DNA from: SIG714 sp045629725
GTDB lineage: Bacteria; Bacillota; Clostridia; Oscillospirales; CAG-272
Length of the DNA stretch: 64,000 nt
Reading direction: 5' to 3'
Assembly: GCA_045629725.1 (NCBI GenBank)
Contig: JAZQRT010000015.1
Location: 1-64,000 of the forward strand
Positions 16,147 through 24,958 of this stretch are shown in pieces (the stretch's first letter is position 1; the number at the start of each line of letters is the position of its first letter). The translations under genes were made by a program, and so were the position numbers. Below the pieces are notes generated by a model. That model was not told the origin of the DNA and searched no databases. It was given only the letters and a program-made list of their open reading frames with translations.

Positions 16147-17307
16147 TTATATTACTCTTACTCTGATAACGCCCTCAAGGGATGCGATATGATCTTTTAC
16201 CGCATCTATGTCGCATTTTGCCACGTCCATCATGGTATATGCAAGATCTCCTTTTGACTTGTTGAGAAGGTTCTCGATGTTCACGTTGTCCTTAGCAACA
16301 GCAGAGGTAATGGAGGTCAGCATGTTGGGGATATTCTTGTGAATTACGCAAATTCTGATATCTCCGCTTCGGGGCATTGATATATTCGGGAAATTTACGG
16401 AATTGGTGATATTTCCGTCCTCAATATACTCAATAAGCTCCTTTGCCGCCATGACCGCGCAGTTATCCTCGGACTCGGGTGTGGATGCGCCAAGGTGAGG
16501 AATTGCAATTACCCCCTCAACACCGAGCATTTCGTCCGTGGGGAAATCCACAACGTAGGTTGCAACCTTTCCGGTCGCAAGAGCCTCAAGCATATCCGCA
16601 CTGTCAACAAGTCCGTCACGGGCAAAATTAAGAATACGCACGCCGTCCTGCATCTTATCAAGAGCAGCCTTATTGATCGTTCCCTTTGTATCCTTTGTCA
16701 GCGGAATGTGAAGTGTGATATAATCGCATTTTTCAAATATCTCACTCATATCCGTTGCTCTTTTGATATTATGAGAAAGGTTCCATGCGTTCTGGAGAGA
16801 AAGATAGGGATCATATCCATATACCGTCATTCCAAGATCGTTTGCCGCATTGGCAACAAGTACACCGATTGCTCCAAGACCGATGACACCAAGCTTCTTT
16901 CCTCTGATCTCAGGACCTGCAAAGGCGGATTTTCCCTTTTCAACAAGCTTACCTACCTCAGCGCCCTGACCTTTAAGTCCCTGCGCCCACTGTGTTGCGG
17001 CTGTGATCTTGCGGGATGCAAGGAAAAGCCCCGCAACCGTTAATTCCTTTACCGCATTAGCGTTTGCACTTGGTGTATTGAAAACAACGATACCCTCATT
17101 TCCGCATCTTTCAACGGGAATATTATTGACACCCGCTCCCGCTCTGCCGATCGCAAGGAGGGATTTCGGAAATTCCACCTCGTGAAGCGCCGCCGAACGA
17201 ACAAGCGCCGCAACGGGTTCTTCTGCGTTTTCGGAAATTACGTATTTTTCATCAAAATAGTCAAGACCTACCTTTGCGATCTTGTTATATACCTTTATAT
17301 TATACAT
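16147..17307 (-). CDS. serA: D-3-phosphoglycerate dehydrogenase
   Basis: 386 aa. Oxidises 3-phosphoglycerate to 3-phosphohydroxypyruvate, the first step of serine synthesis. NAD-binding GVIGLGAIGVLVANAA in the middle, the hydroxyacid-dehydrogenase catalytic region (arginine in LNFARDGLVD; histidine in IPHLGAST), and a C-terminal ACT domain at about 315-386 (ICVIHKNIPNMLTSIT) that usually senses serine. The start overlaps the serC stop by one base (TAATG), so translation is coupled. A short (type III-like) SerA without the extra intervening domain. Confidence 0.95.
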   Translation of the reverse strand: MYNIKVYNKIAKVGLDYFDEKYVISENAEEPVAALVRSAALHEVEFPKSLLAIGRAGAGVNNIPVERCGNEGIVVFNTPSANANAVKELTVAGLFLASRKITAATQWAQGLKGQGAEVGKLVEKGKSAFAGPEIRGKKLGVIGLGAIGVLVANAANDLGMTVYGYDPYLSLQNAWNLSHNIKRATDMSEIFEKCDYITLHIPLTKDTKGTINKAALDKMQDGVRILNFARDGLVDSADMLEALATGKVATYVVDFPTDEMLGVEGVIAIPHLGASTPESEDNCAVMAAKELIEYIEDGNITNSVNFPNISMPRSGDIRICVIHKNIPNMLTSITSAVAKDNVNIENLLNKSKGDLAYTMMDVAKCDIDAVKDHIASLEGVIRVRVI

Positions 17308-18389
17308 TAAGCGTTTTCCTCCTCAAATTTCTTCATAAATTCAACAAGCTTTTCAACACCTTCCACGGGCATAGCATTATAAATGGAAGCTCTCATACCG
17401 CCAACGCTGCGGTGCCCCTTAAGGTTGATGAATCCTGCACTTGCTGCTTCTTTTACAAATTTGGCATCAAGCTCCTCATTACCTGTAACAAAAGGTACGT
17501 TCATAAGCGAACGGTCCTCTTTTTTTACAGTACCCTTGAAAAGCTTACTCTCATCAAGGAAATTATAAATAAGCTCCGCCTTGCGCTTATTGACCTTTTC
17601 AATAGCTTCAAGTCCGCCCATATCCTTTAACCAATGGAATACAAGTCCTGCAATATAAATGGTATACGTAGGAGGTGTATTGAACATTGAACCGTTTTCC
17701 GAATGTGTTTCGTAATTAAGCATTGTGGGTGTGATCTCCATAGCCTTACCGATAAGGTCATTTCTGATAATAACGATGGTAAGTCCTGCGGGAGCAACGT
17801 TCTTCTGCGCGCCGGCATACAGCACGCCGAATTTTGAAACGTCGATAGGCTCTGAAAGGATACAGCTTGAAATATCCGCAACAAGAGGTACGTTGCCTGT
17901 TTCGGGAATATTGTGCCACTTTGTTCCGTAAATGGTGTTATTCATACAAATGTGCACGTAATCCGCATCGGGATCAAGCTTTCCTTCAAATCCCTTGGGG
18001 ATATATGAGAAGGTCTCGTCCTCACTTGATGCAACCGCTCTTACCGCACCGTAGCGCGCCGCTTCCTTGCAAGCCTTCTTTGCCCACTGACCTGTAATGA
18101 TATAATCTGCCTTATTGTTCCCTGTCATAAGGTTCATGGGGATCATGGCAAACTGAGTGGACGCTCCTCCCTGCAAAAACAGCACTGTGTAATTATCGGG
18201 AATGTTCATGATCTCTCTGAGTGTTGCCTCAGCATCGTCTATGATCGCCTTATATTCCTTTGATCTATGTGACATTTCCATTACCGACTGCCCCGTACTT
18301 CCGTACTCTAAAAGCTCGGAAGCCGCCTTGCGGAGAACTTCTTCGGGCAACATTGAAGGTCCTGCACTAAAATTAAATACTCTTGACAT
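17307..18389 (-). CDS. serC: Phosphoserine aminotransferase
   Basis: 360 aa. PLP enzyme converting 3-phosphohydroxypyruvate and glutamate to phosphoserine, step 2 of serine synthesis. N-terminal FNFSAGPSMLP is the family signature; the PLP lysine is Lys196 (YAGAQKNVAPAG). First gene of serC-serA(-hisK), placed behind a serine T-box leader, so expression should rise when tRNA-Ser is uncharged. No serB phosphatase is seen in this window. Confidence 0.96.
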   Translation of the reverse strand: MSRVFNFSAGPSMLPEEVLRKAASELLEYGSTGQSVMEMSHRSKEYKAIIDDAEATLREIMNIPDNYTVLFLQGGASTQFAMIPMNLMTGNNKADYIITGQWAKKACKEAARYGAVRAVASSEDETFSYIPKGFEGKLDPDADYVHICMNNTIYGTKWHNIPETGNVPLVADISSCILSEPIDVSKFGVLYAGAQKNVAPAGLTIVIIRNDLIGKAMEITPTMLNYETHSENGSMFNTPPTYTIYIAGLVFHWLKDMGGLEAIEKVNKRKAELIYNFLDESKLFKGTVKKEDRSLMNVPFVTGNEELDAKFVKEAASAGFINLKGHRSVGGMRASIYNAMPVEGVEKLVEFMKKFEEENA

Positions 18390-18432
18390 TGTTTTTTCCT
18401 CCTAATGGATTTATTTATCTTAATTATATGAT

Positions 18433-18719
18433 ATTAAAAAATAAAAACGCCTCGACATAAGGATACCCTTAAGTCAAGGACGAAAAATATTCGCGGTGCC
18501 ACCTTGATTCACAGCTAAAAACCATGCTCTCTGCAAGATACAAACATATCTTTTGCAACTGACGTGTGCCATACGTCGCAGCCTACTACCCTTTCAACTG
18601 CGCCCTCTGCGGTCCATTTGATGATCCGTGTTCTGCCCGGCTCTCAGCCTCCCGAGCTCTCTGTGAGAGCGTAACCACCTTTATCTCCGCTTCAACGGTT
18701 TAAATTATTAAATTTAGAA
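18433..18719 (-). ncRNA. T-box riboswitch, serine specifier (upstream of serC)
   Basis: Minus strand. The T-box AAGGTGGCACCGCGAA is at 18490-18505. Stem I contains the AGAGAG element and a specifier loop bounded by the helices GUG-G-UU/AACAC and GCGG/CCGC; its 3' side offers UCA (Ser) at 18619-18621 followed by AA. The terminator is a 13-position hairpin (CCTTGACTTAAGG with CCTTATGTCGAGG, one mismatch) followed by TTTTTATTTTT at 18433-18480. The downstream gene is serC, consistent with Ser specificity. Confidence 0.93.
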
Positions 18720-18726
18720 TGGAGCT

Positions 18727-18755
18727 ATTATAGCACCAACAATTCAATTTGTCAA
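18727..18755 (-). promoter_or_regulatory. SigA promoter of the serC T-box transcript
   Basis: Minus strand TTGACA (18750-18755), 17-bp spacer, TATAAT (18727-18732): a consensus promoter placing the transcript start just before the T-box leader. Confidence 0.85.
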
Positions 18756-18848
18756 TGGTTTTTTAAAAAATAATTCATATTTAAAGGCGTTTTACAAATA
18801 CATGTATACAATTTTCTGAAATTTACAATAAATTTCCTGTTACACCGT

Positions 18849-18867
18849 AAAAAACGGCGCACCGCCG
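18849..18867 (-). terminator. Second intrinsic terminator after rplL
   Basis: Minus-strand stem CGGCG/CGCCG (18855-18859 with 18863-18867) followed by TTTTTT (complement of 18849-18854). Together with the terminator at 18946-18980 it isolates the serC leader from ribosomal-protein transcription. Confidence 0.6.
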
Positions 18868-18945
18868 CAAGGTAAAAGTTCACCTTACGCAAGTGCATCT
18901 CCTTTAAATTGTTTTACTCTAAAACAGAATGATCTTTTACTAAAC

Positions 18946-18980
18946 AAAAAAGCACGGCTTTCCGCATTGGATAAGCCGTG
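18946..18980 (-). terminator. Intrinsic terminator of rplJ-rplL
   Basis: Minus-strand stem CACGGCTT with AAGCCGTG (18973-18980 with 18953-18960) followed by a T run (complement of 18946-18952), 20 nt after the rplL stop. Confidence 0.85.
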
Positions 18981-19002
18981 TTTTTTATAGCTTTCGTTAA
19001 AA

Positions 19003-19377
19003 TTACTTAACTTCAACTTCAGCGCCTGCAGCCTCGAGCTGTGTCTTGAGAGCTGCTGCATCTTCCTTAGAAACGCCTTCCTTGATAGCCTTAGGAGCGG
19101 ACTCAACGAGGTCCTTAGCGTCCTTAAGTCCGAGACCTGTGATCTCACGAACTGCCTTGATAACGTTGAGCTTGGAAGCACCAGCGGACTTGAGGATTAC
19201 GTCGAACTCTGTCTTTTCCTCTTCTACGGGAGCTGCTGCTACTGCGCCGCCTGCTGCTACGGGAGCTGCTGCGGATACGCCGAACTCCTCTTCAAGTGCT
19301 GCTACGAGATCCTTCATCTCGAGAAGTGTAAGTGCTTTTATTTCTTCAAGAATGCCTGTAATTTTTTCGCTTGCCAT
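19003..19377 (-). CDS. rplL: 50S ribosomal protein L7/L12
   Basis: 124 aa. N-terminal dimerisation region (LEEIKALTLLEMKDLVAALE), an Ala/Gly-rich hinge at about 37-53, and the C-terminal factor-binding domain (EKTEFDVILKSAG...VKAVREITGLGLKDAKDLVE). Forms the ribosomal stalk with L10 and recruits translation GTPases. SD GGAGG. About 100 nt downstream of rplJ and controlled by the same leader. Confidence 0.98.
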   Translation of the reverse strand: MASEKITGILEEIKALTLLEMKDLVAALEEEFGVSAAAPVAAGGAVAAAPVEEEKTEFDVILKSAGASKLNVIKAVREITGLGLKDAKDLVESAPKAIKEGVSKEDAAALKTQLEAAGAEVEVK

Positions 19378-19474
19378 TTTAAAATACCTCCGAAAATATA
19401 TTTTTTGTTTTTGTTTTAGTTTTAGTTTTTATTTTTAAATTTGTTTTGTGGGTTTCCCCGTGATCCGCTACTGA

Positions 19475-19990
19475 TTACTCAGCCTCTGCGGGTGTGCCTT
19501 CAGCCTTATCAATAATAGCCTGAAGCGCGTAAGCAAGTCCGTAAACGGGGCTCTTCATGCAGCCCATAACCTTGCATACGAGTGTTTCCTTGTTGGGTGT
19601 GCTTGCAAGTTCTTCTACTGCCTTTGCGTCGATAACGCCGCCATCAACAAAACCTGCCTTAAGCTCGAATGTGCTAACCTTATCTGCATACTCCTTGAGG
19701 ATCTTTGCAGGAGTTACCTCATCCTTTGTGCTGAACGCAACTGCGCACATTCCGAAAAGACTTTCCTTGATTGCACCGTATCCAGCCTCTTCCATAGCTC
19801 TGCCGATGATTGAGTTCTTGTATACCTTGTACTCTACATCTGCCTTACGAAGATCTGTACGAAGCTTTGTATCATCCTCAACTGTAATACCCTGATAAGT
19901 AACAACAACTGCTGACTTAGCTTCCTTAAGCTTCTCAGCAAGCTCTGCAACTACCTGTTTCTTCTGTTCAAGTACCTTTACACTTGGCAT
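19475..19990 (-). CDS. rplJ: 50S ribosomal protein L10
   Basis: 171 aa from the ATG at 19990 (SD GGAGGTGG); the in-frame extension MEVEQ overlaps the SD and is rejected. N-terminal rRNA-binding domain (VLEQKKQVVAELAEKLKEA, then VVVTYQGITVEDDTKLR) and a C-terminal helix that carries L7/L12 dimers. Autoregulated in bacteria by binding its own leader; the leader is visible at 20040-20165. Confidence 0.97.
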   Translation of the reverse strand: MPSVKVLEQKKQVVAELAEKLKEAKSAVVVTYQGITVEDDTKLRTDLRKADVEYKVYKNSIIGRAMEEAGYGAIKESLFGMCAVAFSTKDEVTPAKILKEYADKVSTFELKAGFVDGGVIDAKAVEELASTPNKETLVCKVMGCMKSPVYGLAYALQAIIDKAEGTPAEAE

Positions 19991-20039
19991 TTGTTCCACC
20001 TCCATAATTATTTGAAAATCTCAAAGGGCATTTTTAAGC

Positions 20040-20165
20040 AAAAAAAAGCACCTTTTAGGCTTCACAAAACCGAAAAGGCAACAAACAACAGTATAAATGT
20101 TATATGTTTCTCCTCGGTAGGAAAGTTTGCACTTTTACTGAAACCTACTGTCTTTGGATTTACCT
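20040..20165 (-). ncRNA. Ribosomal protein L10 leader with attenuator
   Basis: Minus strand: AGACAGTAGG (about 20144-20153) and CCTACCGAGG (about 20112-20121) pair as in the known L10(L12)4-binding leader of Firmicutes. Downstream, GCCTTTT pairs with AAAAGG and is followed by TTTTTTTT (complement of 20040-20047), forming an attenuator before rplJ. Confidence 0.75.
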
Positions 20166-20169
20166 CGAT

Positions 20170-20198
20170 ATAATATCACACTTTTTCCTGTTTGTCAA
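20170..20198 (-). promoter_or_regulatory. SigA promoter for rplJ-rplL
   Basis: Minus strand TTGACA (20193-20198), 17-bp spacer, TATTAT (20170-20175). Lies only 9 nt past the thiN stop. Confidence 0.85.
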
Positions 20199-20206
20199 TA
20201 GCTTTT

Positions 20207-20824
20207 TTAATTTTTTTCAAAAATAATTGCAATTTTTCCTCTGGCTGTAATTTTTCCCTTTTTCTTACAAAATTCATTACTTACCCCGAGGGGATAGCCT
20301 TCTGTGAGAATAATTTCCTCTCCGTCATATTTAAATCCGCAAAGGGTAACACGAGCCTCACCCTCAAGAGCAAAAACGGAAACGTAGGAATACCCCTTGT
20401 TTTCAAACTCTCTTTCTTCATCGCACAAAATTGCAATATCGCAATTTTCATCAACGATATTACAGATCATTCCCTTCTTAACGATACCGAGTGCGCTTTG
20501 TATATTGGCAATAGTATGGGAAAGGCGCCGACCGCCAAGCGCTCCGTACAAAACGAAGCTTTTATAGCCGCGCTCCATACCGAGTCTTATACCCGCCTCC
20601 ATGTCCGTCACGTCCTTTTCCTTTGGCAAGCGAACTGTATTTGAAAAATCGGGTGTATACCCAAGGGAGTCGAAGTCACCTACGCAGATATCACAAGGAA
20701 TTCCAAAAGACCTGAGATACCCATATCCTCCGTCACAGGCGATAACTATATCCCCTTCTTCCCTTTTTAAAAGCTCCGGCGTGAAATCTCCTGCTCCCAC
20801 AACGCGGCATACACCCTTTTTCAT
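20207..20824 (-). CDS. thiN: Thiamine pyrophosphokinase (thiamine diphosphokinase)
   Basis: 205 aa. Transfers pyrophosphate from ATP to thiamine to give TPP. The family motifs DGGYGYLRSFGIPCD, VGDFDSLG and the acidic KEKDVTDMEAGI, plus GALGGRRLSHTIANI, are all present and the length is normal. It follows thiT by 12 nt, so uptake and activation of thiamine are encoded together under the TPP riboswitch. Confidence 0.94.
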   Translation of the reverse strand: MKKGVCRVVGAGDFTPELLKREEGDIVIACDGGYGYLRSFGIPCDICVGDFDSLGYTPDFSNTVRLPKEKDVTDMEAGIRLGMERGYKSFVLYGALGGRRLSHTIANIQSALGIVKKGMICNIVDENCDIAILCDEEREFENKGYSYVSVFALEGEARVTLCGFKYDGEEIILTEGYPLGVSNEFCKKKGKITARGKIAIIFEKN

Positions 20825-20836
20825 AGTTTAACCTCT

Positions 20837-21679
20837 TTAAATATTTTTCTTTTTGTTTATGCCCTTAACTGCCATAATTACAGCGAGAATAAGGACACAT
20901 ACTACATTTATCACGATAAGCCACTTGACAGTATCACCGCCGATCGAGGTAATTCCCGTAATATCAAACTCACCGCTTTCGTTCTGCATCGCGGAAAACA
21001 GAGTTATAACGTCATATATAAATCCTGCAAGAAGCGCCGCACCGCCGACAATATCCATTACAACGATTCCGGTGCTTTCCTTTTCCTGCTTTTTTCTGAC
21101 GGGCAATTCCTTTGAAAAGTCCATTCTGCCCGATACGTAATATACCGCCGCTACAGTAATGAGCGTTTCGGGTATCATAAACGCCGCATTATAAAGCAGT
21201 GAATACCAAAACGCCGCTGTGGTGGGTATGGAAAGTCCTGCCCAAACGGTACATCCCGATATCACGTGGCAAGTATATCTGAGCGCACAGCAAAGGAACG
21301 CACCCGAGATCATGGCAGCGGTTTGATTTTTCACCGTCTTGCGGAACACCCCGCCAAGTCCGCACACCGCAAAGGCTACAACGTAGTCAAGGAGTATCAC
21401 CGCAACAACGGATTGCCAAGTGGTAACGTATGACAGAGTTGAAACGGAAAGGAGCTGCTGAATAACACCGTATAAGAACGCCGTAAAGCTTCCCCAAGCA
21501 GTGCCGTGTCGGTAGGCAATTATCATAATGGGCATCATTGAAGCAAGTGTGAGGGAGCCGCCGTAGGGCATTTCATAAAGCTTCAGCACACTGAGAACTG
21601 TTGCAAGGGCTATGAGTATGGCGCTTTCGGTAAGTCTTTTTATCTTACCGCTTTTTGTAAGTTTTTTGTTTTCGTTCAT
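20837..21679 (-). CDS. thiT: Thiamine transporter, ECF S-component (ThiT/YuaJ-like) with C-terminal extension
   Basis: 280 aa from the ATG at 21679, which has the SD AGAGG; the longer frame to 21709 is rejected. The first about 190 residues carry six membrane helices with the ThiT-like EMPYGGSLTLASMMPI, YRHGTAWGSFTAFLYGVIQ and the aromatic VTTWQS loop. A further about 75 residues add two membrane helices (about 205-225 and 250-272), longer than typical ThiT of about 190 aa. It works with a shared EcfAA'T module that is not in this window. The gene is controlled by the upstream TPP riboswitch. Confidence 0.88.
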   Translation of the reverse strand: MNENKKLTKSGKIKRLTESAILIALATVLSVLKLYEMPYGGSLTLASMMPIMIIAYRHGTAWGSFTAFLYGVIQQLLSVSTLSYVTTWQSVVAVILLDYVVAFAVCGLGGVFRKTVKNQTAAMISGAFLCCALRYTCHVISGCTVWAGLSIPTTAAFWYSLLYNAAFMIPETLITVAAVYYVSGRMDFSKELPVRKKQEKESTGIVVMDIVGGAALLAGFIYDVITLFSAMQNESGEFDITGITSIGGDTVKWLIVINVVCVLILAVIMAVKGINKKKNI

Positions 21680-21780
21680 TTTAATCCTCTTTCCGAAAAT
21701 CTGCGGCACAATCTTTCTCCAACCTCTTTGTCCTCAAAAGCCTTTTCTGACTATCGCTCTGCAGTACGACAGCCATTTTG

Positions 21781-21950
21781 AAAACAAAACGGGTACACAA
21801 CCTTTGTTGCATACCCGATATTTTTAATTCCTGCGATCATATTTTGATCTTTACTTGATCTTTAAATCTTCCTACGCCGGTATTATCCGTATCAGGTTAA
21901 AGGGTTCGGTTTCCCGTCTCAGCTAAGGCAACTGCCGTCGCACCCCTGAT
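21781..21950 (-). ncRNA. TPP riboswitch (THI element) with terminator, upstream of thiT
   Basis: Minus strand: GGGGTGCGACGG, CTGAGACGGG, ACCCTTTAACCTGAT and GGATAATACCGGCGTAGG are the conserved TPP aptamer segments (about 21867-21950). A 12-bp hairpin CGGGTATGCAAC/GTTGTGTACCCG follows (21790-21817) with TTTTGTTTT after it, giving a transcription-termination expression platform before thiT-thiN. Confidence 0.96.
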
Positions 21951-22013
21951 TTTCATTTAATTGTAGATTGATTATACACCTAAATTGATGATTTGTCAAG
22001 AGAATATTTATTT

Positions 22014-22964
22014 TTATCCCGGTCCAAGAATTTTTTCATAAATAACAATCTCGATCTTCGTCACTTCTTCCATGCCGACTAGCTCCTTGAATATTTCAAA
22101 GGTAAACTCGTCGACATTGTGATTATATCGCGAGGACAAACTCGATGCTCTTGAGAGAAATCTGATTCTTGTGCAGCCGTATTCCTCATCCCAATACACC
22201 AAAAAATTCAAATTTCCAACTTCCTCCGAAGTCAGTGATTTTCCGTATACTCTAAACTCCAATTCATAATTAAAATATTGGTCATAAAAGTATTTATATT
22301 TTTCGCAAAACTCGTTAAAAATACCTTCTATATCCTTTTCTTCATCTATCGGATTTTGAACTGTATAACCGTAATTCTTCGGCTTCCATTTCAGTTCTTC
22401 AAGAACTATTTCTGCCTTGGTAACGTTTTCTATTTCAAGGGCTTCCTTAAACATCTCATAAGAAAACCGGTTGAGGAGCTTTATACCATCCGCACTAACT
22501 GAACTCGGCACAAATCTGAGATTTATATAGCCTTTCTCAAGATACCACACATTGACAAAAACCAAATCACCTACAAAATAATTGCTGTCTAAATCATTTC
22601 CGTATAGTCTAAACTCCAACTGAAAATCAAGTCCCTTTTCAAAAAGTTCCTTATATTTTTCGCAAAATTCCGAAAATATCACTTCAAGATTTTCTTCTTT
22701 ATCAAAAGGCTTTTCGATCACATAGCTTCTGCCACTGAATTCCTCGGTTTCATCAGTAATTGTGGTTTCTTCGGAAGTAGGAGTGACGGTAATATCTGTA
22801 TCGGGTTCCTTTGTTGTAGTCGGAACGGGTGTCGGAACATATGAAGCCGACACTGAGCCTTCCGTGCTCGTGGGCTCAGGAGTGGGTACGGTGTTCACGT
22901 TACAGCTTGAAAGCATTGTTAGTAACGCAACGCAAAGTAACAACATTGAAATCGTTTTTTTCAT
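22014..22964 (-). CDS. Lipoprotein with internally duplicated domain, unknown function
   Basis: 316 aa. Signal peptide with lipobox LSSC (Cys21), then a Thr/Pro-rich linker (about 25-78). Two copies of a domain of about 110 residues follow (about 80-190 and about 198-312). Each begins with a Y-x-x-x-x-P-x-D-x-E-x-x-x-E-x-I-F segment, then EFCEKYK, an LEFR-YG strand, a [NL]-F-[LV]-x-W-type strand, an RF strand, and an F-x-x-E-[MI]-FKE helix followed by VTKAEIV-like or VTKIEIV. I do not recognise the fold; tandem binding domains anchored on the outside of the membrane are likely. Confidence 0.75.
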   Translation of the reverse strand: MKKTISMLLLCVALLTMLSSCNVNTVPTPEPTSTEGSVSASYVPTPVPTTTKEPDTDITVTPTSEETTITDETEEFSGRSYVIEKPFDKEENLEVIFSEFCEKYKELFEKGLDFQLEFRLYGNDLDSNYFVGDLVFVNVWYLEKGYINLRFVPSSVSADGIKLLNRFSYEMFKEALEIENVTKAEIVLEELKWKPKNYGYTVQNPIDEEKDIEGIFNEFCEKYKYFYDQYFNYELEFRVYGKSLTSEEVGNLNFLVYWDEEYGCTRIRFLSRASSLSSRYNHNVDEFTFEIFKELVGMEEVTKIEIVIYEKILGPG

Positions 22965-23027
22965 TTTATCACTCCTTTATTTTTTTCCTACGTCAATAGT
23001 ACCATAAAGTCTGATAGAAGTCAAGTT

Positions 23028-23942
23028 TTATCCTTTTACCGTTGTTGTAGAAAACATCACGGGCGCGCGCATAAGGAGGGGGCGAATTACGGCGTATATA
23101 CGGCGCGCATCGTCCTCGGGCAGGGGATTTTTGCCCCTTCCGCACTCAAGGGTAAGGCATGGGATCTTACACTCCCTTGTTACCCAATCAAGAAGTCCAC
23201 CCATTGATGCTGTGCCTTCGGTTCGGGATATGCGGTATCCCGTAAGCTTCGAGGCAAGACGGGCATTTTTCATAGACGCTTCAAGGGCATAGCCTCGGCT
23301 TTCACAGTATATTTCCTCCCCCTGTGTGTGGAGGGAGATTATATTCCTCGGACGCTCGCTTCTGATATAGTGGCAAAGAGCAGCGCACTCCGGCTCACTT
23401 TCGGGATATTCTCCCGAATATTTACTCCGAGCTCCGCCAAACAGTCCCATTTCATGCTCTATTCCCTTATAGTGGGCAAACATATCGTTATAGTTATGGT
23501 TCAGGTCAACTCCCCTGCCGTTTGCCTGCCAAGCGGTGAAATCATCACCTCCGCCATTCATACGTTTAAGACGGTCATACATAATATCGTCATGGGAAAC
23601 ACCCCTAACGCTTATCTCAACGCCGTCGGGATTCAGCATGGGAACAATATCCACCCTGCGGGTATTTACAAAAAGCTCCCTGTCAACGCCTCCGATCCTC
23701 TTGCCTTCACGAAGAAGCGCACTGACTTCCTTTATATATTCAAGGAGGAGCGCCGAGGTTATGCCCTCGGCACCGTGGTGTGCTCCGACGTAAAGCACCT
23801 TTTTCTCTCCCTTGCCGATACTCACCATGGGGATCTCCCGACCTCTGTATGAACGCCCCACGGCTTTTACGGTTATATGCTCGCTTTTCGAATCAATGGC
23901 TTTAAGCTCGGACATCACTCTGTCCCACGTTATCCTCTCCAT
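23028..23942 (-). CDS. M14-family zinc carboxypeptidase
   Basis: 304 aa from the ATG at 23942 (SD GGGGGATT); an upstream in-frame extension to 24032 would add a hydrophobic leader but lacks an SD. Zinc ligands H56-x-x-E59 in GAHHGAEG and a later His in SLHTQGEE; the catalytic Glu is in CLTLECGRGKNPLP. Substrate-binding RGVDLNHNYND contains the N-R/H-type pocket. It resembles gamma-D-glutamyl-(L)-meso-diaminopimelate peptidases acting on wall peptides; with this start it is cytosolic, consistent with peptide recycling. If the longer form is used it could be secreted. Confidence 0.85.
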   Translation of the reverse strand: MERITWDRVMSELKAIDSKSEHITVKAVGRSYRGREIPMVSIGKGEKKVLYVGAHHGAEGITSALLLEYIKEVSALLREGKRIGGVDRELFVNTRRVDIVPMLNPDGVEISVRGVSHDDIMYDRLKRMNGGGDDFTAWQANGRGVDLNHNYNDMFAHYKGIEHEMGLFGGARSKYSGEYPESEPECAALCHYIRSERPRNIISLHTQGEEIYCESRGYALEASMKNARLASKLTGYRISRTEGTASMGGLLDWVTRECKIPCLTLECGRGKNPLPEDDARRIYAVIRPLLMRAPVMFSTTTVKG

Positions 23943-24115
23943 CGCACAATCCCCCAAGGAAACAATTAGGTTAATTATTATTATGATATGCAAAAAAGCT
24001 AATCGGCACCAAAAAAAAATACGTGTTTTCATTGTTTGGTTTTTAAAACGATTTTTCCGCCTTGAAATTTGTCATTATCCAAAACAGAGTAATTTCCTAT
24101 TTAACAAAAAAGCTA

Positions 24116-24144
24116 TTGCATTTTATAGGATATTTTGATATAAT
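24116..24144 (+). promoter_or_regulatory. Promoter for the HprK-like/PqqD gene set
   Basis: TTGCAT (24116-24121), 17-bp spacer, TATAAT (24139-24144), about 60 bp before the kinase-like gene. Confidence 0.6.
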
Positions 24145-24202
24145 ATTGTTTATGTTGAGGATGGTATGCCCTACAGATCAAACGGCATAAAAGGAGAGCA
24201 CA

Positions 24203-24928
24203 ATGACAAAGCTGGACAGATACAGAATCGCTGAAACTGAGATCGGTATACGTTCACCCTATGAAGTACACCGAAGCTTTTGTAAGGATTACGTATCAAG
24301 CGATAACGAAATACCCGAGCTTATTATCGACGTCACCGAGGAAGACATCAAAAAGGAGTTTTCCAATTACAAGACCTATACCCCCACCCCCGAGGGCGCT
24401 TCCCTTTCCCTTATTTTCAGAAAGCTTAGTGAGTATATCATAAAAAAAGGAGGCTTTATGATGCACAGTGCCGTCATTGAATACGGCGGACGTGCATACG
24501 CCTTTACGGCTCCCAGCGGAACGGGTAAATCCACACACATAAAAAATTGGAAAAAGCTTCTCGGCGATAGAATAAATATTGTCAACGGCGACAAACCCAT
24601 CATCATACGCAAAAACGGTATTTTTTACGCCTGCGGAACGCCGTGGGCAGGAAAAGAAGGCTGGCAGAGAAACGTCTGTGTTCCCCTTGGCGGCATTTGC
24701 AGAATAAAAAGAGGCAGTGAAAATCGTATCCGAGGTTTAACCTCCGGAGATTGCGCCGAGATCGTTCTAGCAGCAACTTTCATTCCGAACGAAACAGAAC
24801 TTTTAGTGACCCTTTTAGATTCCGTGGATGAATTTTCCGCGTCGGTTCCGGCTTATGAGATTTATTGCACCGCAGATGAAATCTCCGCTGTAGTTTCGTT
24901 TGAAGCAATGACGGGAGATAATATATAA
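24203..24928 (+). CDS. HPr-kinase-like P-loop protein
   Basis: 241 aa, SD AAGGAG. A P-loop APSGTGKST sits at 103-111 after a strand carrying the short MMHSAVIEYGGRAYAF element, as in HprK/PEPCK-like kinases often found next to PqqD-family genes. Downstream, NGDKP and TPWAGKEGWQRN are typical of that group. True HprK has an N-terminal regulatory domain and the K3 loop, which are absent, so catabolite repression is unlikely. It could phosphorylate a serine or a small molecule. The PqqD-like gene follows after 30 nt. Confidence 0.75.
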   Translation: MTKLDRYRIAETEIGIRSPYEVHRSFCKDYVSSDNEIPELIIDVTEEDIKKEFSNYKTYTPTPEGASLSLIFRKLSEYIIKKGGFMMHSAVIEYGGRAYAFTAPSGTGKSTHIKNWKKLLGDRINIVNGDKPIIIRKNGIFYACGTPWAGKEGWQRNVCVPLGGICRIKRGSENRIRGLTSGDCAEIVLAATFIPNETELLVTLLDSVDEFSASVPAYEIYCTADEISAVVSFEAMTGDNI

Positions 24929-24958
24929 ACAACAAAAACATATAAAAGGAGTGGCCTT

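Noticed and set aside
23943..24032. N-terminal extension of the M14 peptidase with a hydrophobic leader
   Set aside because: No SD before it, while GGGGGATT precedes the internal ATG at which family homology begins.
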